Shown: positions 34,245-42,924 of the stretch, piece by piece
Numbering within the stretch: the stretch's first letter is position 1
How the letters are laid out: each line of letters starts with the position of its first letter
NCBI RefSeq assembly: GCF_004217185.1
Contig: NZ_SHKL01000001.1
Span: 186,001 to 250,000 of the forward strand
Source: Pseudonocardia sediminis
Lineage (GTDB): Bacteria > Actinomycetota > Actinomycetes > Mycobacteriales > Pseudonocardiaceae
Direction: 5' to 3'
DNA length: 64,000 nucleotides
Translations under genes and position numbers: made by a program
Notes under the pieces: model-generated
What the model was told of the DNA's origin: nothing
The model's database searches: none
What the model saw: only the letters and a program-made list of their open reading frames with translations

Positions 34245-34823
34245 TCAGGGCTCCCGCCGTCGCGCCCGGAACGCGGCCGCCTTGACGCGGTTCTGGCACG
34301 CCGTCGAGCAGAAGCGCTTCGTGCCGTTGCGGGAGACGTCGACGAACACCCGGTCGCACTCCGGCGCCGAGCACACCCCGAGCCGGTCGTGCATCGGGTT
34401 GCCCAGCACGACCGCCAGCGCGGTGGCCATCGACGCCGCCCAGCTCCGGGCCCAGCCGGCGTCGGCGGCGTGGAAGTGCAGGTGCCAGGGCCCCTCGCCG
34501 TGCCGGGCCAGCACCGGGGCGGCGCCCGTCTCGGCGATCAGCGCGTTCACGGTCGCGCAGGCGGCGTCGAGGTCGCCCGCCTCGACCGCGGCGAACACGG
34601 TGTGGAGACGGTCGGTCCAGTCGCGTAGCCGGGCGATCTCCTCGTCGGGGACGGCGCGGTGACGGTGACGGTCGCGCGGGGCGAGCACGTCGTCGAGGCC
34701 GGAGTGCCCCTCCGCGGTGTAGCGGCGGCCGCGTTCCCAGCCCGGGGTGAGCAGGTTGACCGCGCCCACGGCGGCCGTCACCACGTCACTGGTGTGACTG
34801 TCGAAGTCCACTTGACCAGTCAC
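34245..34823 (-). CDS. CGNR zinc-finger domain protein
   Basis: A 192-residue protein with an ABATE-like N-terminal domain and a C-terminal CGNR zinc finger: VCSAPECDRVFVDVSRNGTKRFC followed by STACQNRVKAAAFRARR. Four Cys (C..C...C...C) are present, although the family's CGNR tetrapeptide reads CQNR. These proteins are thought to be stress-related transcription regulators. It is divergent from a methyltransferase gene, with CACTG-type repeats in between that could be its operator. Confidence 0.87.
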   Translation of the reverse strand: MTGQVDFDSHTSDVVTAAVGAVNLLTPGWERGRRYTAEGHSGLDDVLAPRDRHRHRAVPDEEIARLRDWTDRLHTVFAAVEAGDLDAACATVNALIAETGAAPVLARHGEGPWHLHFHAADAGWARSWAASMATALAVVLGNPMHDRLGVCSAPECDRVFVDVSRNGTKRFCSTACQNRVKAAAFRARRREP

Positions 34824-34840
34824 CTCCTCGTCTCTACCGT

Positions 34841-34872
34841 CGTCACTGCTGAATACCTTAACGACAGTGACG
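34841..34872. promoter_or_regulatory. Inverted repeat around the methyltransferase promoter
   Basis: CGTCACTG (34841-34848) and CAGTGACG (34865-34872) form perfect 8-bp arms. They enclose a TACCTT -10 box (34854-34859), and the right arm includes the GTG start codon at 34867. A bound regulator would block both transcription and the leaderless start. Confidence 0.65.
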
Positions 34873-35700
34873 GAGGAGATCGTGGTCGCACCCGCAGCAG
34901 AGATCGACCCGCAGGTGGCCGCCGAGTGGATCGGCCGCTGGGACGCCCAGCAGGAGGGCTACGTCGCCGACCGGGAGGAACGGTTCGCGGTGCTCGCCGA
35001 CGTCGTCGACGCGGCGGTGCGGGACGTCGCGGAGCCCGTCGTCGTCGACCTGGGGTGCGGCCCGGGGTCGCTGGCCGCGCGCCTGTCCGCGCGGATCCCG
35101 CACGCCCGGTTCGTCGGCGTCGACGCCGACCCGCTCCTGGTCGGGCTCGCCCGCGCCCACTACGGCGACGTCGCCACCTGGGTGCTCGCCGATCTGGCCG
35201 ACGACGCGTGGGCCGACGCGCTCCCGCCGACGATCCACGCCGCCGTCTCCACCACGGCCCTGCACTGGATGGACGCCGATCAGCTCGCCGCGCTCTACCG
35301 GACCCTCGCCGCCCGCACCGCTCCCGGTGGAGTGTTCGCGAACGGTGACCACCTCGCCCTGGCCGACGGCGGGCTCACCGCGGTCGCCGACGAGGTGCGG
35401 GCCGGGCGGGCCGAACGGGCCCGGGTGCGCGACCGCGAGGACTGGCAGGCCTGGTGGGACGGCATCCTGGCCGATCCGCGGCTGGATGCGGTGACGGCCG
35501 GGCGGACCCGTGCCGCGTCCGCGCACCCGGAGCCCGACGAGCAGGCGGGGCCCGAGCAGATCGGCCAGGCCCAGCACCACCACGGCAGCAACCGGCTCTC
35601 GGTCACCGACCACGCCGATCTGCTGCGTGCCGCCGGGTACGCCGCGGCCGGCCCGGTCTGGCAGTCGGGTGAGGACCACGTGCTGGTCGGACTGCGCTGA
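34867..35700 (+). CDS. Class I SAM-dependent methyltransferase
   Basis: A 277-residue methyltransferase with motif I VVVDLGCGPGSLAARL (about 58-73), motif II FVGVDADPLLVGLARA, and a post-I segment ALHWMDADQL. The overall shape matches small-molecule methyltransferases of the trans-aconitate/UbiE type. GTG 34867 lies 7 nt after a TACCTT box. It is divergent from the CGNR gene. The substrate is unknown. Confidence 0.85.
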   Translation: MTEEIVVAPAAEIDPQVAAEWIGRWDAQQEGYVADREERFAVLADVVDAAVRDVAEPVVVDLGCGPGSLAARLSARIPHARFVGVDADPLLVGLARAHYGDVATWVLADLADDAWADALPPTIHAAVSTTALHWMDADQLAALYRTLAARTAPGGVFANGDHLALADGGLTAVADEVRAGRAERARVRDREDWQAWWDGILADPRLDAVTAGRTRAASAHPEPDEQAGPEQIGQAQHHHGSNRLSVTDHADLLRAAGYAAAGPVWQSGEDHVLVGLR

Positions 35701-35720
35701 CCACCCGCGGTCTGGGGGGA

Positions 35721-36677
35721 TCAGCCGGCGCGGGCGGGGGTGCCCGACGTCGCACGCATGATGCGCCGGGCCTCCTGCACCTCCGGCGGGGCCGGGACGT
35801 CCGGGAGGAAGCCGGTGGCGGTGCACAGGGCGCGCAACGCCAGCGAGGTGGTCAGGTCGGTCGTGGGCAGTCCGGGCAGGCCGTACATGCGCCGCGCCCA
35901 GCGTGGCAGGGTCGCCATCCCGAGCGAGGCGGCCGTCGAGATCAGCAGTTTCACCGCGGGCGGCATGTCGCCCTTCGGGGCGAACAGGTTGCCGGCGCCG
36001 ATCCGGGCCTCGTCGCTGAGGTACAGCTCGGGGCGCATCCGGTCGAAGTAGTGGCGCATCTGCGTGACCGTCGACGGCACGACCGCCGGGTCCAGCCCGA
36101 CGACCTCGGCCGCCCGCACGCTCTCGGCCAGGTACCGCTCGGCCCCGGCGGCGTCGAGCAGACCGGCCCGGCGCGCGATGTCGAGGTACGAGGCGATCTC
36201 GCCGCAGTGCACCCACAGCAGGCCGGCCGACTCGTCGATCCGGAACGTCTCGTCGACGTCGGGGTCGTAGCCGCGCAGGCCGGCGTGCAGGCCCCGCACC
36301 CGCGCGCCGATCTTCTCGACGTCGGCGGTCGACCCGAACGTCCGGGTGTTGACGAACTCGACCGTCCGCTCGAACCGGGCCCAGGCCTTCTTCGGGTCGA
36401 ACAACGCCGAGTTCTGGTACGTCCCGCGCATCACCCGGGGGTGCAGCGACTGCAGCAGCAGCGCGCGCATCCCGGCCACCCCGAGCACCGGCTCGAGGTG
36501 GACCCGCCAGGTGACCGAGTCCGGCCCGAACAACCCGTGATCGCTGCCGTCCATGTCATGAGCACACCACCGGGTGAACGGATCGGCGAGTCGATCGACG
36601 TCCCTCCGGAACATCCCGGGGTCGTGATGGGGCCGAACCCCAGGACCCGGTCGCCCGAATCCGGGCATCATGGACAT
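35721..36677 (-). CDS. MpaB/latex-clearing-like oxygenase (DUF2236)
   Basis: A 318-residue protein of the MpaB/Lcp haem-oxygenase superfamily. It includes VTWRVHLEPVLGVAGMRALLLQS and HPRVMRGT, where conserved His and Arg bind haem in characterised members, and a mid-region LLWVHCGEIASYLDI. Family members cleave polyisoprene or act in secondary metabolism; no such context is visible here. The first ATG at 36677 abuts the divergent YccF start; ATGs at 36671 or 36668 are equally possible. Confidence 0.85.
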   Translation of the reverse strand: MSMMPGFGRPGPGVRPHHDPGMFRRDVDRLADPFTRWCAHDMDGSDHGLFGPDSVTWRVHLEPVLGVAGMRALLLQSLHPRVMRGTYQNSALFDPKKAWARFERTVEFVNTRTFGSTADVEKIGARVRGLHAGLRGYDPDVDETFRIDESAGLLWVHCGEIASYLDIARRAGLLDAAGAERYLAESVRAAEVVGLDPAVVPSTVTQMRHYFDRMRPELYLSDEARIGAGNLFAPKGDMPPAVKLLISTAASLGMATLPRWARRMYGLPGLPTTDLTTSLALRALCTATGFLPDVPAPPEVQEARRIMRATSGTPARAG

Positions 36678-37073
36678 GTGCGCCTACTGCTGAACCTCAT
36701 CTGGCTCGTGCTCTGCGGCTTCTGGATGGCTGTGGGCTACGTGCTCGCCGGTCTGGTCGCGTGTGTGCTGATCGTGACGATCCCGTTCGGCATCGCGTCG
36801 TTCCGGATCGCGGCCTACGCCCTGTGGCCGTTCGGGCGCGACGTCGTCCGCCGCCCGACCGCGGGCGCGGCGTCGACCATCGGCAACGTCCTGTGGATCG
36901 TGTTGTTCGGCTGGTGGCTGGCCCTCGGGCACGTCGTCACCGGCATCGCGCTCTGCGTGACGATCATCGGCATCCCGCTCGGGATCGCCAACTTCAAGCT
37001 CATCCCGATCTCGCTGCTGCCGCTGGGCTCGGAGATCGTCGACTCCGACCACTACCTGCCGGCCCGGGTCTGA
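36678..37073 (+). CDS. YccF domain membrane protein
   Basis: A 131-residue protein with two YccF repeats, each a pair of short helices ending in a conserved loop: VTIPFGIASFRIAAYALWPFGR and TIIGIPLGIANFKLIPISLLPLG. The GTG at 36678 starts the typical RLLLNLIWLVLCGFWM sequence. CATCAT lies 6 nt upstream as a weak -10 box. The function of the family is unknown. Confidence 0.87.
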   Translation: MRLLLNLIWLVLCGFWMAVGYVLAGLVACVLIVTIPFGIASFRIAAYALWPFGRDVVRRPTAGAASTIGNVLWIVLFGWWLALGHVVTGIALCVTIIGIPLGIANFKLIPISLLPLGSEIVDSDHYLPARV

Positions 37074-37146
37074 CCTGCTTCTCGCCCGCCCGCAGGTCCT
37101 CGACGGCCCACCGTGGTCCGGAACGTCGTCACGGTGACGGCATTCC

Positions 37147-38412
37147 TCAGACGTCGTCGGAGAGGAACTGGGCTCCCGCGACGGCCAGGTGCGACGGGTC
37201 GTCGACGCCGCACAGCTCGCGCGCGGAGTGCATCGACAGCACCGGGATCCCGACGTCGACGGTCCGGATGCCCAGTCGCGTCGCCATGATCGGCCCGACG
37301 GTCGTGCCGCAGGGGACCGTGTTGCGCGAGACGAACGTCTGGGTGGGGACGCCGGTGTCGCGGCAGGCCCGCTGCCAGGCCGCCGCGCCGGGGGCGTCGG
37401 TGGCGTAGCGCTGCACCGCGTTGACCTTCAGCGACGGGCCGCCGTTGGGGATGGACAGGTGGTCGGTGTCGTGGCGGTCGAGGTAGTTCGGGTGCGCCGC
37501 GTGCGTGACGTCCACCGACAGGCAGCGCGAGCGCGCGAACACCGTGCGGCGGGCGTCGAAACCGCCCGCGAGCTGGGTCAGGACCGTCTCCAGCAGCGGC
37601 CCGGCCGCGCCGGTGGCGGTGTCGGAGCCGATCTCCTCGTGGTCAAAGCCGACGAACACCGGCACCGTGCCCGGCGCGCGCTCGGTGGCGTCGAGCAGCG
37701 CGGTGATGCCGGCGTGCACCGACGCGAGGTTGTCCAGGCGCGGGGCGGCGAGCAGCTCCTCGTTGCGCCCGAGCGTGGACGGCGGGGTGAGGTCGAACGT
37801 GACGAGGTCGTGCGCGGCGACCTCGGCGGCGTCGACCCCGGCCCGGTCGGCGAGGAACTCGATCAGCTCGCCGTCGGTGGGCTTGCCGATGCCCCAGACC
37901 GGCAACAGGTGACGCTGCGCGTCGAGCGTCAGGCCCTGGTTGACGCTGCGGTCGAGGTGGATGGCCAGCTGCGGGATGCGCAGCAGCGGGCGGTCGATGT
38001 GCACCGGCACGACCGAGCCGTCGTAGAGCGCGAGACGCCCGGCGAGGCCGAGGTCGCGGTCGAGCCAGGAGTTCCACAGCGCGCCGCCGTAGACCTCGAC
38101 GGCGACCTGCCGCCAGCCGGCCGCACCGGTGTCCGGGTTCGGCTTGACCTTGAAGCCGGGGGAGTCGGTGTGCGCGGCGAAGATCCGCAGGGGCGCCGCG
38201 CCGGCGACGGCGGGCTGACGCCAGGCCAGGATCGTGCCGTCGCGCACCAGGTAGCGACCGCCGGGGGCGGTGTTCCACTCGGCGTCCTCGGCCTGGGCGG
38301 TGAACCCCGCGGCCTCCAGACGCCGGACCGCCTCGGCCACCGCGTGGTACGGCGACGGGCTCGCGGTGACGAAGGAGGCCAGATCGCGCGCTGCGTCATA
38401 CACCTGCGGCAT
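37147..38412 (-). CDS. apeB: M18 family aminopeptidase
   Basis: A 421-residue cocatalytic zinc aminopeptidase. It contains FAAHTDSPGFKVKP with the metal His-Asp, VGFDHEEIGSDT with the catalytic Glu pair, and a C-terminal VLSMHSARELCGVDD with the last His ligand. It removes N-terminal acidic or neutral residues in the cytoplasm. ATG 38412 is only 10 bp from the divergent GMC start, so the promoters overlap neighbouring coding DNA. The family is certain, the symbol less so. Confidence 0.92.
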   Translation of the reverse strand: MPQVYDAARDLASFVTASPSPYHAVAEAVRRLEAAGFTAQAEDAEWNTAPGGRYLVRDGTILAWRQPAVAGAAPLRIFAAHTDSPGFKVKPNPDTGAAGWRQVAVEVYGGALWNSWLDRDLGLAGRLALYDGSVVPVHIDRPLLRIPQLAIHLDRSVNQGLTLDAQRHLLPVWGIGKPTDGELIEFLADRAGVDAAEVAAHDLVTFDLTPPSTLGRNEELLAAPRLDNLASVHAGITALLDATERAPGTVPVFVGFDHEEIGSDTATGAAGPLLETVLTQLAGGFDARRTVFARSRCLSVDVTHAAHPNYLDRHDTDHLSIPNGGPSLKVNAVQRYATDAPGAAAWQRACRDTGVPTQTFVSRNTVPCGTTVGPIMATRLGIRTVDVGIPVLSMHSARELCGVDDPSHLAVAGAQFLSDDV

Positions 38413-38422
38413 CCTCGCAGGG

Positions 38423-39895
38423 ATGCGGGAACCGTCGTACGAGGTGGTGGTGGTCGGGGCCGGGTCGGCCGGGTGCGTGCTGGCCGGGCGGCTGTCCGAG
38501 CGGGGGGTCCGGGTGCTGCTCGTCGAGGCCGGTGCGCTGTCCGTCCCGCCGGACGTCGCGTCTATCGCCTCGCTCGCCGCGACCGCCCCCGAACACGCCC
38601 TGAACTGGGCTTTCCGGGCCAACCTGACCCGCTGCGGACGCGAGGCGGCGGTGCCGCGGGGCAAGGTGCTCGGCGGCTCGGGGGCGATCAACGGCGGCTA
38701 CTACGTCCGCGCCGTCCCGGCCGACTTCGCCGACTGGGCCATCCCCGGCTGGTCCGACGACGACGTCCTGCCCTACTACCGGCGCGCCGAGAACGACCTG
38801 AACGAGACCGGCCCGCGGCACGGCGACGCCGGCCCGATGCGGATCACCCGCCCGTCCGGCCCGCTGCTGGCCGACGCGACCCGCCCCTTCCTCGCCGCCT
38901 GCGCCCGCCTGGGCTACCCCGCCGAGCCGGACAAGAACGGTGCCGCTCCGCCCGGCGCCGGGCCGGTCCCCACCAACGCCGTCGGTGGACGCCGGGTCAG
39001 CGCGGCCACCGCCTACCTGCCGCCGCCGTGGGGGGACGCCGCGCCGCGCGACACCCTGACCGTGCGCGGCGGTTCCCCGGTGACGTCACTGGTGATCGAG
39101 GACGGTCGGGTCACCGGCATCCGTCTCGCCGACACCGTCGTGCACGCGGACGAGGTCGTCCTCGCGGCCGGCGCGGTCGGCACCCCCGCGCTGCTGCTGC
39201 GCTCCGGGATCGGCCCGGAGGACACGCTGCGCACGGCCGGGGTCCCGGTGCGGCGCGAGCTGCCGGGGGTGGGCCGTTGCTGGTCGGACCACCCCAGCGT
39301 GTTCGTGCCGTTCCGCGGCGGCGGCGGGATCGGCCCGGACGCGGTGGCCGGGCAGGCCGCGCTGAACCTCGACTCCGGCGCCGACCCGGCCGGTGACCTG
39401 GAGATCCTGCTGTTCGCGCGACCGTTCGCGATGGACGGTCCGGCGCACCTGATGTGTGCCCTGCAGCGCCCGGAGAGCCGCGGGATGCTCGCGATCACCT
39501 CGCCGGACGTGGCGGACCCGCCGCGCCTGGACTACAAGTACCTGCGCACCGAGTCCGACCGCCGCCGGATGCGCGCCGCGATCCGGATCGCCGCCGACAT
39601 CATGCGCACCGCCGGCTGGACCCGCGTCGCCCCCGGTGGCGACGTACTCGGCAACGACGTCCGCCTCGACGGCTGGATCCGCGACGTCCTCACGACGTCG
39701 GTGCACCTGTCCGGCAGCGCGCGGATGGGGACCGACCCGGACGCCGTCGTCGATCCACAGCTGCGTGTGCACGGTGTGGACGGGCTGCGCGTCGCCGACA
39801 CGTCGGTCCTGCCGTCGGTGCCCCGCCGGGGCCCCGCCGCGACCGCGATCATGATCGGCGAGAGGGCCGCGGACCTCGTCCGGGAGTCGGCGTGA
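38423..39895 (+). CDS. GMC family oxidoreductase (MftG-like)
   Basis: A 490-residue flavoprotein. The dinucleotide motif VVVVGAGSAGCVLAGRL starts at residue 9, PRGKVLGGSGAING is the GMC signature 1 region, and the C-terminal active site has VHLSGSARMG. The usual second active-site segment with His or Asn is replaced by PRRGPAATAIMIGE, as I recall for mycofactocin-associated MftG. No mycofactocin genes are in the window. The substrate is an unspecified alcohol or cofactor. Confidence 0.87.
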   Translation: MREPSYEVVVVGAGSAGCVLAGRLSERGVRVLLVEAGALSVPPDVASIASLAATAPEHALNWAFRANLTRCGREAAVPRGKVLGGSGAINGGYYVRAVPADFADWAIPGWSDDDVLPYYRRAENDLNETGPRHGDAGPMRITRPSGPLLADATRPFLAACARLGYPAEPDKNGAAPPGAGPVPTNAVGGRRVSAATAYLPPPWGDAAPRDTLTVRGGSPVTSLVIEDGRVTGIRLADTVVHADEVVLAAGAVGTPALLLRSGIGPEDTLRTAGVPVRRELPGVGRCWSDHPSVFVPFRGGGGIGPDAVAGQAALNLDSGADPAGDLEILLFARPFAMDGPAHLMCALQRPESRGMLAITSPDVADPPRLDYKYLRTESDRRRMRAAIRIAADIMRTAGWTRVAPGGDVLGNDVRLDGWIRDVLTTSVHLSGSARMGTDPDAVVDPQLRVHGVDGLRVADTSVLPSVPRRGPAATAIMIGERAADLVRESA

Positions 39896-39955
39896 TCACC
39901 GCGCTGGGAGCGGAACCGACCTGGACGGTCGCCTCCGCTCCCACTGCCGTGATCA
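39893..39955 (+). terminator. Three-tier hairpin after GMC gene
   Basis: Nested arms TGATCAC/GTGATCA, GGGAGCGGA/TCCGCTCCC and GACC/GGTC pair perfectly around a five-base loop. It begins within the GMC stop codon and probably terminates that transcript before the acetyltransferase gene. Confidence 0.6.
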
Positions 39956-39996
39956 TGCCTCTGTGAATCTCGGGTGCCGGGACCGACTCGACCGGC

Positions 39997-40002
39997 TACC
40001 TT
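39997..40002 (+). promoter_or_regulatory. -10 box TACCTT for GNAT gene
   Basis: Seven bases separate it from GTG 40010, supporting that start over GTG 39974. Confidence 0.55.
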
Positions 40003-40009
40003 CCGCGAC

Positions 40010-40522
40010 GTGCTCCGGGAGGCCTCGGTCGGTGACGTCGCGGTGATGCGGGCGGTCGAGCGCGCGGCGGGGGAGCCGTTCCGCGGGCTGGGGATGGACG
40101 CCGTCGCCGACGACGAGCCGCCGCCCGTCGCGGTGCTGCGGGAGTTCGTCGACGACGGCCGGGCGTGGGTCGTCGAGCGTGACGGCGAGGTCGTCGCGTA
40201 CCTGGTCGCGGCGGTGGTGGACGGCTGCGGGCACGTCGAGCAGGCGTCGGTGCACCCCGATCACGCCGGGCACCGGTACGGCGCCGCACTCGTCGAGCAC
40301 CTCGCGTCCTGGTCGCGCGAGCGGGGCCACCCGGCGCTGACGCTCACCACGTTCCGCGACGTGCCCTGGAACGGCCCGTACTACGCCCGGTGCGGGTTCC
40401 GGACCCTGGACGACGACGAGCTCGGCCCGGGTCTGCGGGCGATCCGCGCGGACGAGGCCGCCCGCCGCCTGGACCGGTGGCCGCGGGTGGCGATGCGCCG
40501 GGACCTCAGCCCGAGGACCTGA
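40010..40522 (+). CDS. GNAT family N-acetyltransferase
   Basis: A 170-residue single-domain acetyltransferase. The acetyl-CoA site is ASVHPDHAGHRYGAALVEHL, and the late Tyr/Cys/Gly-Phe segment is GPYYARCGFRTLDDD. It starts like other small GNATs with LREASVGDVAVMRAVE, so GTG 40010 is preferred; GTG 39974 would add 12 residues. The 3' end overlaps the acyl-CoA dehydrogenase gene by 17 bp tail to tail. The acceptor is unknown. Confidence 0.85.
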   Translation: MLREASVGDVAVMRAVERAAGEPFRGLGMDAVADDEPPPVAVLREFVDDGRAWVVERDGEVVAYLVAAVVDGCGHVEQASVHPDHAGHRYGAALVEHLASWSRERGHPALTLTTFRDVPWNGPYYARCGFRTLDDDELGPGLRAIRADEAARRLDRWPRVAMRRDLSPRT

Positions 40523-42851
40523 CCTGCCGGAACGGGACGTCCTTGTCCACCTCGGGCTCCTTGGGCAGGCCGAGGATCCGCTCGCCGACGATGGTGCGCT
40601 GGATCTGGTCGGTGCCCCCGCCGATCGAGGTGAAGTAGGCGTTCATCGCGGCGAAGTTCGCCTCGTCGCCGTCCGGGTGCGCGGTGCCCTCGAGCATCGC
40701 CTCGGGCCCGACGATCGCGGTCTGAACGGCCCCGTCGAGGTGCACCATCCGCGACATCAGCAGCTTGCCCAGCGACGCGACCGGCGACGACGTGCCCTGC
40801 TCCAGCTCGGCCTGCGCCCGCTGGTTGTTCCACCGGTTCACCGCACGCAGCGTCAGGAGCCGGGCGATGTCGTCGCGGACGAGCGGGTCGGACAGCCGTC
40901 CGTGCCGGCGGGCCAGCCCGACGAGGTCGACCTCCCCGGACGCGTCCACCGCCCGTCCGCTGCGCACGCTCGCGCCGATGTTGGACTCCGCCAGCGCGGC
41001 CCGCTCGTAGGCCAGCGCGGTCTGCAGCACCCGCCAGCCCTGCCCGGGCGCGCCGAGCATGTGCGTGGCCGCGACCCGGGCACCGGTCAGGAACACCTCG
41101 TTGAAGTGCGCCTCGCCGGTCATCTGCCGCAGCGGACGGACCTCGACGCCGTCCTGGTCCATCGGGAGGAAGAAGAAGCTCAGCCCGCGGTGTTTCGGCA
41201 CGTCCGGGTCGGTGCGGGCGATCAGCATCCCGTAGTCGGCGCGGGCGGCGCCGGACGTCCAGACCTTCTGCCCGTCCACGACGAACTCCCCGCCGTCGGC
41301 GACGGCGGTCGTGCGGACGGCGGCCAGGTCCGACCCCGCGCCGGGCTCGCTGTAGAGCAGGCACATCGTGACCCGGTCGAGCAGCAGCGGCCGCAGCAGC
41401 TGATCCCGCAGCTCGGGGGTGCCGAACGCGAGGACGGTGTTCGCCCACAGGTTCACCCGGTCCTGGCCCGATCCGGGAGCCCCGACCGAGCGGAACTCCT
41501 CCTCGACGGCGTCCGCGTCGGCGTCGGACATCCCGAGGCCGAGGGCCTCCCGCGGCCAGCGCGGGACCGCGTACCCCGAGTCGACGACGCGTTCGCGCCA
41601 CGCGGCGCGGTCGGCGGGGGAGTCCCGGTGGCGGGGGTCCCAGTGCTCGGCGAGCCAGGCGCGGACCTCTCCGCGGACCCCGCCGGCCGGGACCGGTGCG
41701 GCCGGGCCGTCGTCCCGGGCGACGGGGGAGGAGGAGAGGACGGCAGCGCCCTGCTCGACCGCGGCCAGGTACCGCTCCCGGTGCTCCGACGCCCCGTCGA
41801 ACAGCGCCGCGGCACTGCGGGCGCGCCGCAGGTAGAGGTGCGCCGGGTGCTCCCAGGTGAACCCGATCCCGCCGTGGATCTGGATGGTGTCCCCGGCCGC
41901 CCGGACGAACGTCTCCGAGCAGAACGCCTGCGCCATCGACGCGACGGCGCCCGCGTCCGGCCGGTCCTCCGCCAGCGACCACGCCGCCTGGTACGCCGCC
42001 GAGAAGGCCGACTCGACGTCGACGAGGAGGTCGGCGCACAGGTGCTTGACGGCCTGGAAGCTGCCGATCGCCCGGCCGAACTGCACCCGCTCCTTCGCGT
42101 ACGCCACGGACATGTCCAGCACCGCGCGGGCCCCGCCCGCCTGCTCGGCGGCCAGCACGATCCCGGCCGTGCGCAGCGCGCGCTCCAGCGCCCGTGCCGC
42201 GTCCGGGCCCTCGGCGAGCAGACGCGCGGGTGCCGCGTCGAAGGTGACGTCGGCCAGCGGGCGGCTCGTGTCCACGGTGCCCAGCGGCGTCACCGTGACC
42301 CCGGGCGCGCCGGCGTCGACGGCCAGCACCCGCGGGCCCTCGGCGACCACGAGCAGCAGGTCGGCGACCGGTCCGTCGGTGACCCAGCGGCGGCGGCCGG
42401 TCACGGAGGCGCCCGTCGCCACCACACCGGAGCCGCCGGTGTCGTTCCACCCGTCGTCACCGGCCACGGCGACGGTGGCGATCCGGCGGCCGGAGGCGAC
42501 ATCGGGCAGGTACTCCACGGCGGCCCCGCCGCCCATCTCGGCGAGCAGCGTCGCCGCCAGGACGGCGCTGGACAGGTACGGCACCGGCGACAGCCGGCGG
42601 CCGATCTCCTCGGCGACGATCGCGAGCTCGACCGGACCGGCCCCGCCCCCGCCGTGCTCCTCGGGGACGGCCAGCCCCACCACCCCGAGCTGCTCGGCCA
42701 GCAGTTCCCAGAGCTTCCGGTCCAGGACCGGCCCGGTCGTGTCCGGAGGGGCGGCGCGCCCGGCGTGGTCGTCGAGCAGCTCGCGCACCGCGGAACGCAG
42801 GGCGACCTGCTCGTCGCTGAAGTCGAAGGTCACGCCGTCAGCGTCGTTCAC
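40506..42851 (-). CDS. Fused double acyl-CoA dehydrogenase
   Basis: A 781-residue protein made of two acyl-CoA dehydrogenase domains in tandem. Domain 1 (about 1-375) has the FAD/acyl segments FGRAIGSFQAVKHLCADLL and IHGGIGFTWEHPAHLYLRRA. Domain 2 (about 395-781) has LLYSEPGAGSDLA, WTSGAARADY and IGGGTDQIQRTIVGERILGLP. Many actinobacteria encode such pairs as separate subunits of heteromeric FadE enzymes for sterol or side-chain degradation; here they are one chain. In domain 2 the usual YEGT is GGGT, so the catalytic Glu is probably elsewhere. Confidence 0.9.
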   Translation of the reverse strand: MNDADGVTFDFSDEQVALRSAVRELLDDHAGRAAPPDTTGPVLDRKLWELLAEQLGVVGLAVPEEHGGGGAGPVELAIVAEEIGRRLSPVPYLSSAVLAATLLAEMGGGAAVEYLPDVASGRRIATVAVAGDDGWNDTGGSGVVATGASVTGRRRWVTDGPVADLLLVVAEGPRVLAVDAGAPGVTVTPLGTVDTSRPLADVTFDAAPARLLAEGPDAARALERALRTAGIVLAAEQAGGARAVLDMSVAYAKERVQFGRAIGSFQAVKHLCADLLVDVESAFSAAYQAAWSLAEDRPDAGAVASMAQAFCSETFVRAAGDTIQIHGGIGFTWEHPAHLYLRRARSAAALFDGASEHRERYLAAVEQGAAVLSSSPVARDDGPAAPVPAGGVRGEVRAWLAEHWDPRHRDSPADRAAWRERVVDSGYAVPRWPREALGLGMSDADADAVEEEFRSVGAPGSGQDRVNLWANTVLAFGTPELRDQLLRPLLLDRVTMCLLYSEPGAGSDLAAVRTTAVADGGEFVVDGQKVWTSGAARADYGMLIARTDPDVPKHRGLSFFFLPMDQDGVEVRPLRQMTGEAHFNEVFLTGARVAATHMLGAPGQGWRVLQTALAYERAALAESNIGASVRSGRAVDASGEVDLVGLARRHGRLSDPLVRDDIARLLTLRAVNRWNNQRAQAELEQGTSSPVASLGKLLMSRMVHLDGAVQTAIVGPEAMLEGTAHPDGDEANFAAMNAYFTSIGGGTDQIQRTIVGERILGLPKEPEVDKDVPFRQVRSSG

Positions 42852-42912
42852 CGTCCGGTCCGGGGCAAGATCACCCGTGCCGTGACGGCGCGCTGGCGCG
42901 GTCGGGGCTGAT

Positions 42913-42918
42913 TAGGTT
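42913..42918 (+). promoter_or_regulatory. -10 box TAGGTT for M3 peptidase
   Basis: Six bases separate it from ATG 42925, implying a leaderless transcript. Confidence 0.6.
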
Positions 42919-42924
42919 GGGGCC

